NCBI GenBank assembly: GCA_033961575.1
Contig: CM066730.1
Location: 112,897,523-112,961,522, forward strand
Origin: Aselliscus stoliczkanus
Lineage: Eukaryota > Chordata > Mammalia > Chiroptera > Hipposideridae
DNA: 64,000 nt
Reading direction: 5' to 3'
Under the pieces are notes generated by a model. It was not told the origin of the DNA. It saw only the letters and a list, made by a program, of their open reading frames with translations, and searched no databases. Numbering within the stretch: position 1 is the stretch's first letter; every line of letters begins with the position of its first letter. Both the position numbers and the translations under genes were made by a program. This document shows positions 1-11,889 of the stretch, piece after piece.

Positions 1-2937
1 CCCTTTACTTTCAGTCTGTGTGTGTCTTTTGATCCGAGATGAGTCTCTTGTAGACACATATGCATGGGTCCTGTTTTCTTATCCACTCAGCCACTCTGTG
101 TCTTTTGATTGGAGCATTTAGCCCATTCACATTTAAAGTGATTAGTGATAGGTGTATATTTATTGTTATTTTGTTATTTGTATTTCTTGTCTTCCTGGGT
201 TAGCTTGTTTTCCTCTTTCTTCTGTTTAAAAGAGCCCTTTTAATATTTCCTGCAGTACTGGCTTGGTGATAATGAACTCCTTAAGCTTATTGTTTTCTGA
301 GAAGCTCTTTATCTTTCCTTCAATTTTAAGTGATAGCCATGCTGGGTAGAGCAATCTTGGTTGTAGACCTTTATTTTGTGTCACTTTGAATATCTCCTGC
401 CATTCCCTTCTGGCCTGCAGAGTTTCTGAAAAAAGTCAGCTGTTAGTCTTATAGGAGTTCATTTGTATGTAACCTTCTGTCTTTCTCTTGCTGCTTTTAG
501 GATGCTGTTTTTGTCTTTAAGCTTTGTCATTTTAACTATGATGTGTCTTGGTGTGGGCCTGTTTGGATTCAGCCTGTTTGGAACTCTCTGTACATCCTGG
601 GTTTGTATGTCGATTTCCTTCACCAGGGTAGGGAAGTTTTCAGTCATTATTTCTTTAAATACATTCTGAATCCCTTGCTTCTTCTCTTCTCCTTCTGGTA
701 GTCTTATGATGCGAGGTTGTTGTCCCAGAGGTCTGTTAAACTAGTTTCATTCTTTTTAATTCTTTTTTTGTTGTTGTTGTTCCAGCTGGGTGATTTCTGC
801 TATTTTGTTTTTTAATTCGCTGATCTGCTCCTCTGCTTCATCTATTCTACTGGTGATTCCTTCGAGTGTGTTCTTCATTTCAGTTATTGTGTTCTTTAGT
901 TCTAACTGGTTGTTTTTTATGGTTTCCCTATCCTTCTTTATGTCCTCGCTAAGTTCCTTAAACATTCTTATCATCAGTGTTCTAAACTCTGTCTCTGAAC
1001 GTTTGGATACCTCTGTTTCATTTAGTTCCATTTCTAGAGTTTTCTTCTTATCTTTTACTTGGGACATGTTTCTTTGATTTTTCATTCTAGCTGTCATTCT
1101 CTGAATGCTTCAGTGTATTAGATAGATCACCTAGAAAGAAGAGAGGGGAAAAAAAAGAGGTGGGGGTGCTCTCCATCCTCTTTAATCTGCAGACCACTTG
1201 CTCAGAAATAGAGAGTCTCTGGATGACTCAGCACCAGCTAGCTATTGGGGGGAAGATCTTAACGTGTTATGCACCAGCCTCCCTCTTGTTGGGAGCCGAC
1301 AGTCTCCTGGTGTCTGACAAGGCCACATTGAAATAAAAATCCATGCTCAGCTCTGGATGTCTGGGATGCTGCCTTATGGTTGGTCATTTAATATCTCCTG
1401 TCTCTATGAACCCATGTGCCTTTCCTCCTATAGGAGACAATATACACTGCATTTGTGACAAGTTCCTGTGATACCCTGATGATAGCTGGTTGTGTAAGCC
1501 AACGATAGGGCAAGATTTCCTAAAGAAAAGGAAACTCCCTAAAATATGCTACAGCCCAAGGGGACCCCTGAACTGAGATATTGGGGACTCAAGCCCCTTG
1601 GAAACTGAGGCTCAGGCCTCTGGCCACATAGGCCAAAAAGCCTGTCTATGAGAAACAGACAGCTTCTGCCTTGCCTATGCAGCTGTGAAAGGTTTCCTTA
1701 GAGACCAGAAGACCAAGGTCTCTCAGCCATGAGAATTCTGATAAGAGACAACTTACTGACTGTGAGGTATTTTAATTAACAGCCTTGTTTTAACTCTTTG
1801 CTTTGTACATTGCTGTAGCAACAAAAACTGAAGCTTTGACTGAGAAACAGATATTCCCCTCTATTGCAATAATATGCAGCTCTTCATAGGATAGGAAAAG
1901 TTTGAGACTCCTTTTGGTACTAAGTTCAAGTATATGCCCTGTAAGGTAGTCATGGTAACCACTGTTTAGACGATAAGTAAAGTCCTTGAATGGGCCATGG
2001 TGTACCCTGGAAAAATACAATTACAAAGAGGTAAAAGCTCTGAGAAAGAGAAAAACATCCTGATCATGTGAAACATAACTTGCAATTGAGGTAATGGTCA
2101 AAAGCTCCTATAAAAGGGGCCAGACTTTAATAATAAAATGTGTGTGATGCTCCTGTGAATCTTTTTCCGGTGTCTCCCTCCTTCTTTTTCCTCGCTGACC
2201 CCATCCCACCCGAGAGAATCCCTGGTCCTTGCAGGGGCTGGCTCCCCGCACCCTCTCAGGCTTGCAGCGAGCTTTCCACAATTAGCTGCTGTGTGCTCTG
2301 GAACTGAGCTCACTCCCCCCAAAAAAAATCTTCATAGGTTGTTGCAGGTTGTCTGCTACCGCCAAAAAACCCTCTGTGGCCTGCAGAGATGTGGGCCAGG
2401 CACCGGGGGCTCAGGATGCCTCTGGCAACACAGCTCTAGGTGGGTGGGGCAGGCCCCCAAGGCACCATTTGATGTGGTCAGTGGCCCCCACCAAATCAGA
2501 GCAGCATGCACTCTGCACCAACAGTCAGTCCACACAAACTGGCCAGGAAAGCCTCAAAAGGATCACGCAGGTGCACAGCTCCCGGCCCAACAAAGAGAGT
2601 CCTCACTAATTTCTATTGCCCGCTATCATAGAACTCCTCTTCCTGGCAAAGCAACTCTGGGCTGGTGAGCTTGGTGTGAGGCCGGGGAGTCTCTCCCCCC
2701 ACCGGAGAAGCCTCCCCACAGCTGGGGCTTCCCTCACTGGGCTCGCCCTCTCTTTTCTGGCCCCTCCTACCAGACTTGACGTGGCCTCCTCTTTAGGTCC
2801 TTCATTTAGAGGTTCTGTTCATCTAGTGTTCAGCAGACTTCCAAGGTTAAATGTTGTATAAATTATTTGTAATTTTGATGTGATCCTGGGAGGCAGTTGG
2901 GAAAGTGTCCATCTATTCCGCCATCTTAGAGGAACTT
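1..2937 (-). mobile_element. L1 element, reversed (endonuclease end, ORF1, 5' UTR)
   Basis: Reading the minus strand: a GC-rich 5' UTR begins near 2937 with CCGCCATCTT on the + strand (the YY1-type AAGATGGCGG found at L1 5' ends). ORF1 lies at about 1097-230, with a coiled-coil N-terminus (MKNTLEGITSRIDEAEEQ) and the conserved PRHIIVKM and ILKAARERQKVTYK of ORF1p. The endonuclease start of ORF2 lies at 1-230. ORF1 is broken by several frameshifts. A solo LTR (1287-2250) sits in the 5' UTR. The rest of the element lies outside the window. Confidence 0.85.
1287..2250 (+). mobile_element. Solo LTR, ERV2/betaretrovirus-like, with 6-bp target duplication
   Basis: Begins TGTTGGGAGCCG and ends CCCCGCA, flanked on both sides by CCCTCT (1281-1286 and 2251-2256). 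A six-base duplication is typical of class II retroviruses. A TATA box (TATAAAAG, 2109-2116) and a polyadenylation signal (AATAAA, 2132-2137) are in the expected order, followed by a U5-like segment. No internal sequence remains, so it arose by LTR-LTR recombination after insertion into the L1 5' UTR. Confidence 0.85.
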
Positions 2938-3470
2938 GATGGACTTTTAAATGATGGACTTGCTCATTGCTTCTAGAAATCGCATCAGCCTGCTCTATGT
3001 GGGTTCTAAGACTGAGATCAGAATACTAGAAAGCACAAACATTGCATCCTAATCTTGTTTTCCCTATGGCCTCGGTTCTTAATCCCTTATATTTGCTTCA
3101 AAACCAAGATATAAACCCTCATCTTGCCCTTTGAAATTTCAGTTAACTTAGCCTCTTCTTCCTAACTTTGAACTAGACTTTTAATGTGTTAAAATCAAAT
3201 GACCAAGTGTAAGAATATGCACTGGTAAAAAAAAAAAAAAGAATATGCACTGGTGAGAGGGATTTGATCAACCTGAAAAGTGCAGTGGTGGCCTCTCTCT
3301 GCTCAAGGCAAGAGCTGAGTGGACATGTGCCATTGTAGAACTGGATGTTCCTGATAGTGTTGTGGATGATAAACCCCAACACATTGAAGCCAGGTGTTGG
3401 CATTTAAATATCAGTAGCCAAGTACATTTAATGATAGTAATGAGCCCCACTGTTTGTTCTAGCCAGCTCA
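2938..3470. other. Unassigned stretch with a tail-only poly(A) insertion
   Basis: No gene or repeat family recognised. GAATATGCACTGGT occurs at 3213-3226 and again at 3241-3254, separated only by 14 A's. Confidence 0.5.
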
Positions 3471-3830
3471 CTCATATAACAAATTACCATATATTGGATT
3501 GCTTATAAAACAAACATTTATTTCTCCCAGTTCTGGTGGCTGTTAGTCTGAGGTCAGCATGCCAGCATTGGTGGGTTCTTGGGAAGGACCCTTATTCTGC
3601 TTTACAGAGGGCTGCTTTCTTGCTGTGTCCTCACATGGTGGAGACATGGGGGGAGCTCTCATGACTCTCTGTTGTAAGGGCACTAATTGGATTCATGAGG
3701 GCCCAAAGCTCATTACCTAATCACCTCCCAAAGCCCCAGTTTTAAATACCATCACATTGGGACATGGTGAGTTAGGGTTTCATCAGGTTAAGTTTGGGAA
3801 AACACAAACATTCAAATTATAACTTGATTG
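3470..3830 (-). mobile_element. MaLR-type LTR (MLT1/MST-like), reversed
   Basis: The run from AACAAATTACCATA through TTATTTCTCCCAGTTCTGG, TGTCCTCACATGG and AAATACCATCACATTGGGAC matches, in reverse, the well-known order of landmarks in MLT1-family LTRs. Diverged. Confidence 0.75.
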
Positions 3831-4439
3831 GAGTGACAGCGAGCTCAGCCTGATCCAAAAGAATTTTGAAGATGATGAAATACAACAAGGAATCTCTAAG
3901 GTCAAAAGGGATGGAGAGAAAACAATCAAATGGAATGTAGGATGTTATCAGGAGGCTGAGAAAAAGCCCCCATAAAATGTGACAATCCCTAGCTTTGATC
4001 TGAGCCAAGTTGAGACCCTGAACCTAACTCCTGGAGGGGAGGACAGGATTCTAAGACAAAGGATATTGCAACTCTGAGACAGAAATAATGATAATGATTT
4101 TTCTAGTCCTCCTCTTAGAGAGCCTCTGCCCATTGACTTGTTACCTGTGTCTTGAGGAAATGGGAATGACCAAACAATGTGAGGACTTTTGGCATTAGAA
4201 TTGAAGTTGGCAGTGATACCAAGACATGGGAAAGACATCACAATCTCCATGTTACAGAAGGGGTACATGAGATCCAGGTAATAAATGCAGTCCTCACCCA
4301 GGTGCAAATAATTGGAATCTAGTATTTGTTTTCAAATAAAAGTGAAGTTCATCTGAGGAAAGGAACCATTACTTATTTTTCTGTACCTCTCCTTGGAGTA
4401 TGTTTAGGCACAGAATGTACAAATAAGAATCTTCTGGAA
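3831..4439. other. Unassigned sequence
   Basis: Ordinary intergenic composition; short open frames without recognisable content. I see nothing further in it. Confidence 0.4.
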
Positions 4440-5513
4440 AAACAAAAGGTTGACACATGCATGATGTCAGTTTCTGGTAGACATCACATTTTGGGCCATG
4501 CTTATTCTATTCACTCAGCACATATCTGTCTTTAATTGGTGTGCTTAGAAAATGTATATTTAATGCAACTATTGATAATACCAGGGCTTAAGTCTATCAT
4601 TTTTCTTTATTGTTTTATGTTTATATCTTTTTCTCCATTTCCTATGTTACTGAATTATTTGAACTTTTATTTTCTCTACTTCGATTTTTAAAATTTCAAG
4701 CTTTTTTTAGTCTCTCCTCTGTTCCTGATATTTCAAGATTGCTTCATTTATCATTTTATTTCTTTTCTGATAACTTTCTTTAGCCTTTCTTTTAGCTTAC
4801 GTCTGCTAGCAACAAATTCTCTTAGTTCTCCTTGATATATGGAATGTCTTGGTTTCCCCTTCATTCCCAAGTGGATCCTTTCATTGACAGAGAATTCTGG
4901 GTTGAAAGTTCTTTTCTTTCAGCACAGAATAACATTGTTTCACATCTTTCTGAACTTCATTGTTTGCGGGGAGAATTTCTTGCTCTTTCTCAAAGCAATA
5001 TTTTGCTAATTTACAGCCCTTTCCTTCTGTTTTTTTTAAGTGCTAAATTGTGAAATATGAAACAGATAATAGCATAAATTATAAAATATACAACACACAC
5101 TGTAATTGATAGTTATAAAAGGAATGCCTAAGTCACTGGCCAGGTACCAAACAGAATTTGTCAGTAACCTAAAGGTGCTTATGACAGCCCTGACAAACCT
5201 TTTAGAACCAATGATTATATCAACTTTGACACTTCTTTTTTAGGATTTTATCAATGGTAAGTCCATCCATCAATAATATAATTTAGTTTGGCCTGCTTTC
5301 AAACTTTATCTAAATGGAGTTATGTTTTATGTATTTTTTGTGTCTTGCTTCCTCTGTTTTCAGATATTGGGTAGATTCATCCATTTTGTTTGCAGTAGTA
5401 AGATTCTATGTTGTATTGTATGAATATATAACACTATGCTACTGTGGAGACATATCTGGGTTTTCAATTTTTATCTGTTATGAAAAATGTTATCGAAAAT
5501 TTTTTAGACATTA

Positions 5514-5748
5514 CTGGGGGTGCCAGAAAAATGTATATACATTTTAAGAGATGTTATCTATGCTCAAGCAGTAGCGAGCTGTAATCAGAAGTGTCGACAC
5601 CAATGGTAACCACTTTGAACACCTCTTGTAATTGCAGAAGTCAAACATGACTTGTATTCATCTTTTGTTATAGGTATACATTGAGTATTACAATTAATAC
5701 AGTTCTTTCCTTTCTTAAGACGTGTATGGATTTTTTTGGCACTCTCTG
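5514..5748. mobile_element. Mariner-type MITE (235 bp)
   Basis: Terminal inverted repeats of about 37 bp: CTGGGGGTGCCAGAAAAATG at the left, and CCAAAAAAATCCATACACGT within the reverse complement of the right end. Flanked by TA on both sides (5512-5513, 5749-5750), the mariner target duplication. The paralogous block at about 40070-40100 has the empty site. No coding capacity. Confidence 0.85.
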
Positions 5749-6257
5749 TATATGCTAGTGAGCATGTACATCAGAACCCCTTGTGGAATGTACTCAGAGT
5801 GGAATTCCTGAGTCATAGGTTATGTGCACTTTTAGTCTTTGTAGATAAGGTTAAACCGCATTTCAAAGTTGCTGTAACAGTTTACACATTAATCAGCAGA
5901 TTGATTGTTCTTGACATTAGGATTTTTAATTTTAAAATCTGCTAGCTGTTGGTGATATTTCATTGGGACATTAATTTGCATTTTCTTCACTGAAAATGCA
6001 ACTTAGCACCATTTTATGTGATTGTTTCCTCTTTTGTTTTCCTGTGACATCCCTGTAAATATATTTTTTTTCTATTTAATTTTCTTATATGTATTTTGGA
6101 TATGAGTATTTTGTTGGTTAGATAATTTCAAATATTATGTATTCTGTGACTGCCTTTTAACACTTTTAATGGTGTTTTTGGCCAAAGATGTATTTAGTTT
6201 TGAAGTAATCAAATTTAATAAATTTTACTTTATGGAGATGGTGGTGGTGTTTGTGAT

Positions 6258-6259
<2 letters not shown>

Positions 6260-6299
<40 letters not shown>
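6260..6299. repeat. (GT)n microsatellite
   Basis: About 20 GT units; the paralogous (GT)n lies at 40630-40670, so the repeat predates the segmental duplication. Confidence 0.95.
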
Positions 6300-6300
<1 letters not shown>

Positions 6301-7739
6301 TCTGTAAGAATTAATTTTCTCATCGAAGTCATGCCATTATGCCTATATACTAGGTAGTTTTTGCCCCATCCTTATGATAAAATTATTTTGGGAAAATTGG
6401 TACTCACCTCTAAAAATATACTTCGCACTTGTATTTCACATCACATGAAAACTCTATTCTCTGTCAATCATAGGTATAAAAGTTAGGTGAAATGATAAAC
6501 ATAGAAAATAACATTACTAAATAATACCATGACCTTCGGCGAGAGGAAAGTTCTTATAGAACAAGTACATGAATACCACCATCCCCACCACATGTCACCT
6601 TACAAATAATGACAGTTTTATTTCATTCTTTCCAATTTTTGTACTTTTTCCTTCATTTTACTTTCAAACTGCAATGGACAGACCATTCTAGAATATGAAG
6701 AATAGCAGTAATAAAAATGGCATTTCTGTCTTCTTCCTACTTATAAAAGAATGACTTAACCTCTAAAGAAGTTTGCATACAGTTTTTGTTCATATCCTTT
6801 GATTCAGGAAGCTTCCTTTATTCCTGGTTTAATGGAATTTCATAGAGTAATAATTGGATGTTAAGATTTGTCACACTTTTATTTTGTATCCTTTAAGATG
6901 ATCATATAATTTATTCCTTTTACTCAGATTTTTTTTGTAGGTCATTATTAAAAGTTCAACCAAAATAGCCTTCTGAGAACAAAACCAAACTAGGTCATGA
7001 TGTTTTATTCTTTCTTTATACTACTGAAATTTGTTTGTTAATACTTGGTTTAGAATTTTTGCCTCTATATTCATAAATGATACAAGCTTTTCTATTTTTT
7101 GTATAGCATGTGGTCATATTTTGGAATTAAAGATCTTCAATTCTCAAGTAATGAGTTGTATAATGTATCCTTTTGTTCTGTTTTTCAGTGCTCTGGAAAT
7201 ATTCATTAAAACTGAAATAATTTTAATGTCAATATTTGTAGAAATCACAATAGAAATATCTAGGTCTTATGATTTCTTTATAGAAATTCTTCTCAGTGAT
7301 TCCATTTTTATAATAGTTATTAGATGTGTCCAGATGTTTACTCTTCTCTTGTGTCAGTTGTGCAATTCACATTTCTCAGAATTTGTTTATTTTGCTCAAC
7401 TTTTAAATTATGTACATAAAATAGTTTATACCTTCTTATATTTTTCTCTATTTGCTGTGTTTGCAATAAAAAGTCACCTTTTCAGTTTCTTACATAGATT
7501 TATTTGTGCTCTATATTTTATTAGTATTTACAGACACTCTTACCATTTCAGCAAGCAAACCCCAGGGAAGTTTATTGCTTACATTTTTGTGTAATTCCAT
7601 TTTTATGCCTAGAGAGGTGGTTTTAGTTTTGCTTTGTTTTGCCATTTTGTCACAGTGGGCTACTCTTTCTGAATCTAGAATCCTCCAAGCTTATGAATTT
7701 TTGTCTTTTAAGCCCCATTGCTCCTGTGGGTCAAAAATA

Positions 7740-8230
7740 TAATTTTCCTCCCACTTTTCTAAGTTCTTCTGGCTGGGCTAATAATAAAATTAACATAAGA
7801 GAGGTTAATAGGAGAAAATGTCCAAAATTATGGATGTATGTGTGTGGGTGTCACAAGAACCTCACTGAAGACATGTATGAGGCCTCACTGAGGACACATT
7901 GGGCCCTTGAGGCTATATAATGAAAAAAGGGGCAGGGATCTGGGATTTCTAAGGAAAAGTAGGCAATTTATAGGTAGATGAGAGAGACCAAAACATGTGG
8001 TTAACAAATTCTTGCTGGGCCACCCAGAAAACATGGGACACAGTGGCTGTAATTCCCAATATGCTAGGTTTCTCCCGGATTGTCACATTTAGTTTATGTT
8101 CTGATGCTAAGGTGATGCTCCCTTCCTTTAAGAAGGTTTTTCTACCTGAATTCCTTTAGGTAGGTAGGATGAAGGGCCCAAGATGCTTTCAGGGTCTTTT
8201 GTTTCTTAATAACAAGCTTAAAATCAATTT
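7740..8230. other. Insert present only in duplication copy A, unidentified
   Basis: The sequence before 7740 and after 8235 is contiguous in copy B (about 49425-49450), so roughly 490 bp were inserted here or lost there. It contains no open frame of note and resembles an old LTR or L1 tail, but I cannot name the family. Confidence 0.5.
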
Positions 8231-8253
8231 TGCACTTGAAGAATTGCACTCAA

Positions 8254-8758
8254 GGGGCTGGCCAAGTGGCTTAGTTGCTTAAGAGTTGGCTTAAGAGCAC
8301 GAGCTCTGAGCAATAGGGCCGCAAGTTCGATTCCCACATGGGCCAGTGACACTGCACCTGAGCTGAACGGTTGCTGAGCTGCCAACAGGTGGCAGGATGG
8401 CTCAGCTGGTGTAACAAGTTGCCTGTTCGATGGTGGACTATGCCCACCCACAACTAAGACTGAACACAGTACCTTGAACTGAGCTGCCCCCCGAATGACT
8501 CAGTGGATAAAGCATCTGCTCTTAACAACAAGGCTGGTTCGATTCCTGCATAGGATGGTGGCTACGCCCATCTGCAACTAAAACTGAAAACAGCACCTTG
8601 TGCTTAGAGGCCATGAGCTGCTGATGGGCAGCCAGATGGTGACTGGTGCCCTCCACAACAAAGAATAAAGAACAACTTAGCTAGTCTCCTCCTCTGATTC
8701 TCCAATAAAATCTTTAAAAAAACTAAACTAAACTAAACTAAACCTGTCAAAAAAAAAA
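8254..8758 (+). mobile_element. Compound tRNA-derived SINE (two or three units) with target duplication
   Basis: The duplication AGAATTGCACTCAA occurs at 8240-8253 and 8759-8772. Inside, tRNA-like units repeat, with A-box-like AGTGGCTTAG and B-box-like GTTCGATTCC motifs twice. The tail is AATAAAATCTTT plus an ACTAA repeat and a poly(A). The paralogous site at 49449 is empty. Confidence 0.88.
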
Positions 8759-8772
8759 AGAATTGCACTCAA

Positions 8773-10470
8773 CAGAAGTTTGAACGGAAACTGTTTCAAG
8801 TTTGTGATGCTCTAGAAAAGCTGATATACCTGCAGTTTTGTATACACAATGTTAAAATAAGATTCCTGTCTGAAATTTCTACCACGCCCCAGAACAGTGT
8901 GCACTTGGTGCCAGATAAACACACTTTCTAAAACAAGGTGCTAAGTCATCTTTTCTGGAATTAAATTAATAGAATGTGAAAAAGCTTCATTTCAGTAAAA
9001 TCAAATCTTATTAACCTCCATAAGTTTAGAAAATAATTTTAATATTTCTTCCTTTACCAATATTATACTTTTGTGACTTAGACTTAAAAAATATATACTT
9101 AAGATATTTTTCCTTTCCACAATTTCCCATCATGGAAGCTGGAAATATTTCAAATGTATTTTCGAAAAAAATAATAATAAATTAAAAATAGTAAAATAAT
9201 AGTAAAATAAATCAATAAAACATGAAACAATAATAATGTATTGATTTAAGGCTGAAAGAACTAAATAGCCTTACACTTTTCACTTCTAGAGTCACATTTT
9301 TACAGCATGCCCTCAGAAATCAAAATAATAAACAATAATGAGAGAGACAGATAGAGAGAAAAAAAGAGAGAGACAAGGGGAGATAAGGCTTCTTTGATGC
9401 AGTTGGTGAGGATAAACTCTTTCATAGATTGGATACATGCCCAGCCCTCATCCAATATCAATTTCTGTGTCTCAGTAAGTATGCGGTCACTATACTAAAC
9501 TAAGCTTACATTTGACTCCAGATATCACCAAGTTAAGATTAAAGAACCTTTTAAAAATCTATCTCTGATACTGGTGCATATACTTTTAGGACTATGACAG
9601 AATTTTCAGCTCTAAACATTGTATTGTAAAAGATGATCTCATGGCAAACCAGGGAGACATTACAGCTTTCCAGCTGCTCTTGCATCTAGGTGTGGCCGTG
9701 TGCACATGGAATATGAGCAGAAGTATGTGTATGTTACCTGTGAGTCTGGGCCAGAGAGCTCTGAGCATGTTCTCCACTAGTCACTTTTGTCCATCTTACT
9801 GTCTGGATACCAAATGTGGCAACACTCAACCTGTGACCATGCAGATGTGTACAACACCTCAGTGGACGCAGAACAACAGAATGGAAGGAACCTAAATCCC
9901 TGAATGACTTTGTGGAACCTAGAGTGGTGGGACTGTAATATGTTTCTAAGCTATAGCACCAGTCTCCCAAGTGATCTGTATCCCAGATGTTCTTAATTTA
10001 TCCTCTCTCCTGCCATCAGAGAAGTGGATTCAAACATGGCACTGAGCATGCCTAGTAAACTTCAAAGTCTCTACCTGAATGTGGAACATAGTTCATGATC
10101 CAGGTCTCAGTTGATCTTTCTACTTTATTCTCAGTGAGCCTGCTACACTGGCTGTATTGGACCTGGCTCACTCCTAGGACCTAGCCCCTATTCGTGTATA
10201 TTTGCCATTCCCTTTCTTTGTTTTAAAATATCTTTTGTCCAATCACTCTTTCTTCAAAAGTAAGTCATTCTTAATGATGAAACGGAAATGGGACCTCTTC
10301 TGTGAAGCCTTCTATAACCCTTCCTAATATGATTGACATTTATAGAGACTAAAAACTATTTTTGACATTATTTAAACACCCATCACTTCTTGCTTCATTT
10401 TATAATATTTGCCACTGACAAGGTATAGATTATCCAAAGGTGAGAACCTTGTTCTTCTTTTCATTTTTTT
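8773..10470. other. Non-coding part of duplication copy A
   Basis: AT-rich old sequence shared with 49455-51190. A 330-bp block at 9660-9990 is about 95% identical between copies and reads like an ancient interspersed repeat (shared words GTGTGCACATGGAATATGAG and CCCTGAATGACTTTGTGGA). Small AG-rich run at 9340-9375. Open frames here are chance. Confidence 0.5.
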
Positions 10471-11275
10471 TTTTACAGCTCCATGTTTCATAAATAATTT
10501 CCTTTTTTTTTTCTTTTTTTCTTATTTTATTTATTTTTTTATTAGTTTCAGGTGTACAACACAATGCAATAGTTATACTCTTTACCCCCCAAAGTGACAA
10601 CTCCCCTCCCCCAGTTTGCCACCCCACTCCCGCCCATATCATACATATCTGTTACAATTCCTTTGACTCCCTTCCACAGTATACTCCACATCCCGTGACT
10701 GTCTATATATTCAGTTACAGTTGGCATGCAATATTATACAACCTTAGCTTCAGGTGTACAGTGCAGTGTTCAAGCCTCTACTCCTTCGATGAAGTGGTCT
10801 TCCTAACAAAACATGTGACTATCTGACATGCCACAAAATTTTTACAACATTATTATATTCCCCGAACTGTCTTTCATATCCCTGTGGCAATATTGTAGAT
10901 GTCTATTTATGCTGTCTAATCCCTTCCCCTTCTCCCTCATCCCCACCCCACTCCCAACTAGCAACCCTCAGTTTTTCCTCTATATCTATGAGTCTGTTTA
11001 CTTTGATCATTCATTCAGTTTTCCAGATTCCACATATAAGTGAGATCATATGGTATTTGTCTTTCTTTGACTGACTTATTTTACCCAACATATTAGTCTC
11101 TTCACAACATTATCGATTACATTCCCAGAACTGCCCCACATATCCCTGCGGCAACATTGTAGTCACCCACCTATGCTGTCCAAACCTTCCCCTCTCCCTC
11201 ATCCCCACTCCCTCCCAGCCAGCAACCATCAGTTTTTCTTTATATCTGCTTGATATGACTTCAATCTTCTTAAAT

Positions 11276-11536
11276 TTACTGAGACTTGTTTTGTGGCCTA
11301 ACATGGTCTATCTTGGAAAATGTCCCATGTGTACTTGAGAAGAATGTATATTCTGTTTTTTCAGGGTGAAATGCTCTAAAAATATTAACGAAGTTAAGCT
11401 GGTCTAAAGTGTCATTTAAGACCCCTCTTTCTGTGTTGATTTTCTGTCTAAAGGGTCTGACCATTGGTGACAATGGGGTGTTGAAGTCCCCTATTATGAT
11501 AGTGTTACTGTTGATCTCTGTCTTTACGTCTGTCAA
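11276..11536 (-). pseudogene. L1 ORF2 endonuclease fragment
   Basis: Contains IIIGDFNTPLS and a SKIDHV motif, both active-site regions of the APE-type endonuclease that nicks target DNA in L1 insertion. Cut off just after them by the ORF2 deletion. Confidence 0.85.
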
Positions 11537-11889
11537 AATCTGTTATATGTTATTAGGAGTTCTTATGTTGGGTGCATAGATGTTTATTAGGGTCATAGCG
11601 CCCTTCTTTGTCTTTTATTGTCATTTTAATGTCCATTTTGTCCAAAATAAGTATTCGTACTCCAGCTTTTTTTTTTCTCATTTCCATTTGCATAAAATGT
11701 CTTATTCCATCTGTGAACAGCATATACATGGGTCCTATTTTCTTATCCACTCAGCCACTCTCTGTCTTTTGATTGCAGCATTTAGCCCATTCACATTTAA
11801 AATGATTATTGATAGGTGCATATGTATTGCCATTTTGTTATTTGTATTCCTGGTCTTCCTGGGTTAGCTTGTTTAACCCTTTCTTTTGT

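Larger units (their letters stand above)
4460..7560 (-). mobile_element. Old reversed L1 fragments (within duplication copy A)
   Basis: 4460-5040 resembles the ORF2-endonuclease/ORF1 junction in antisense (TCTTTAATTGGTGTGCTTAG is the antisense of a familiar L1 spot). 5050-6350 resembles an older L1 3' part. 6890-7560 resembles the reverse-transcriptase part in antisense. The 187-codon open run at 7031-7594 is antisense L1 and not a gene. 6350-6890 shows nothing else. Confidence 0.55.
4440..10470. repeat. Segmental duplication, copy A
   Basis: Collinear with 39030-51190. Matching landmarks: TGTCAGTTTCTGGTAGACA (4467 / 39028), GAATTCCTGAGTCATAGGTT (5802 / 40132), a GT microsatellite (6260 / 40630), GTCATGATGTTTTAT (6994 / 42968), TTTTGTCACAGTGGGCTAC (7645 / 49356), a 330-bp block at 9660-9990 / 50400-50730. 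Content is mostly old reversed L1 sequence. It lacks about 1.6 kb (41345-42950) and 5.8 kb (43490-49320) present in copy B, and has its own mariner (5514), unknown insert (7740-8230) and SINE (8254). Confidence 0.85.

Noticed and set aside
2291..2861. Open frames of 81-125 codons on the + strand
   Set aside because: They run through the GC-rich 5' UTR of the reversed L1; no recognisable domains, and GC-rich sequence has few stops by chance.
7031..7594. 187-codon open frame, hydrophobic
   Set aside because: It is AT-rich antisense L1 sequence; the paralogous block at 42990-43500 breaks the frame repeatedly.
9641..9895. Conserved 84-codon frame also seen at 50406-50621
   Set aside because: Conservation comes from the segmental duplication; the reverse strand is equally conserved and equally open, and the sequence looks like an old interspersed repeat.
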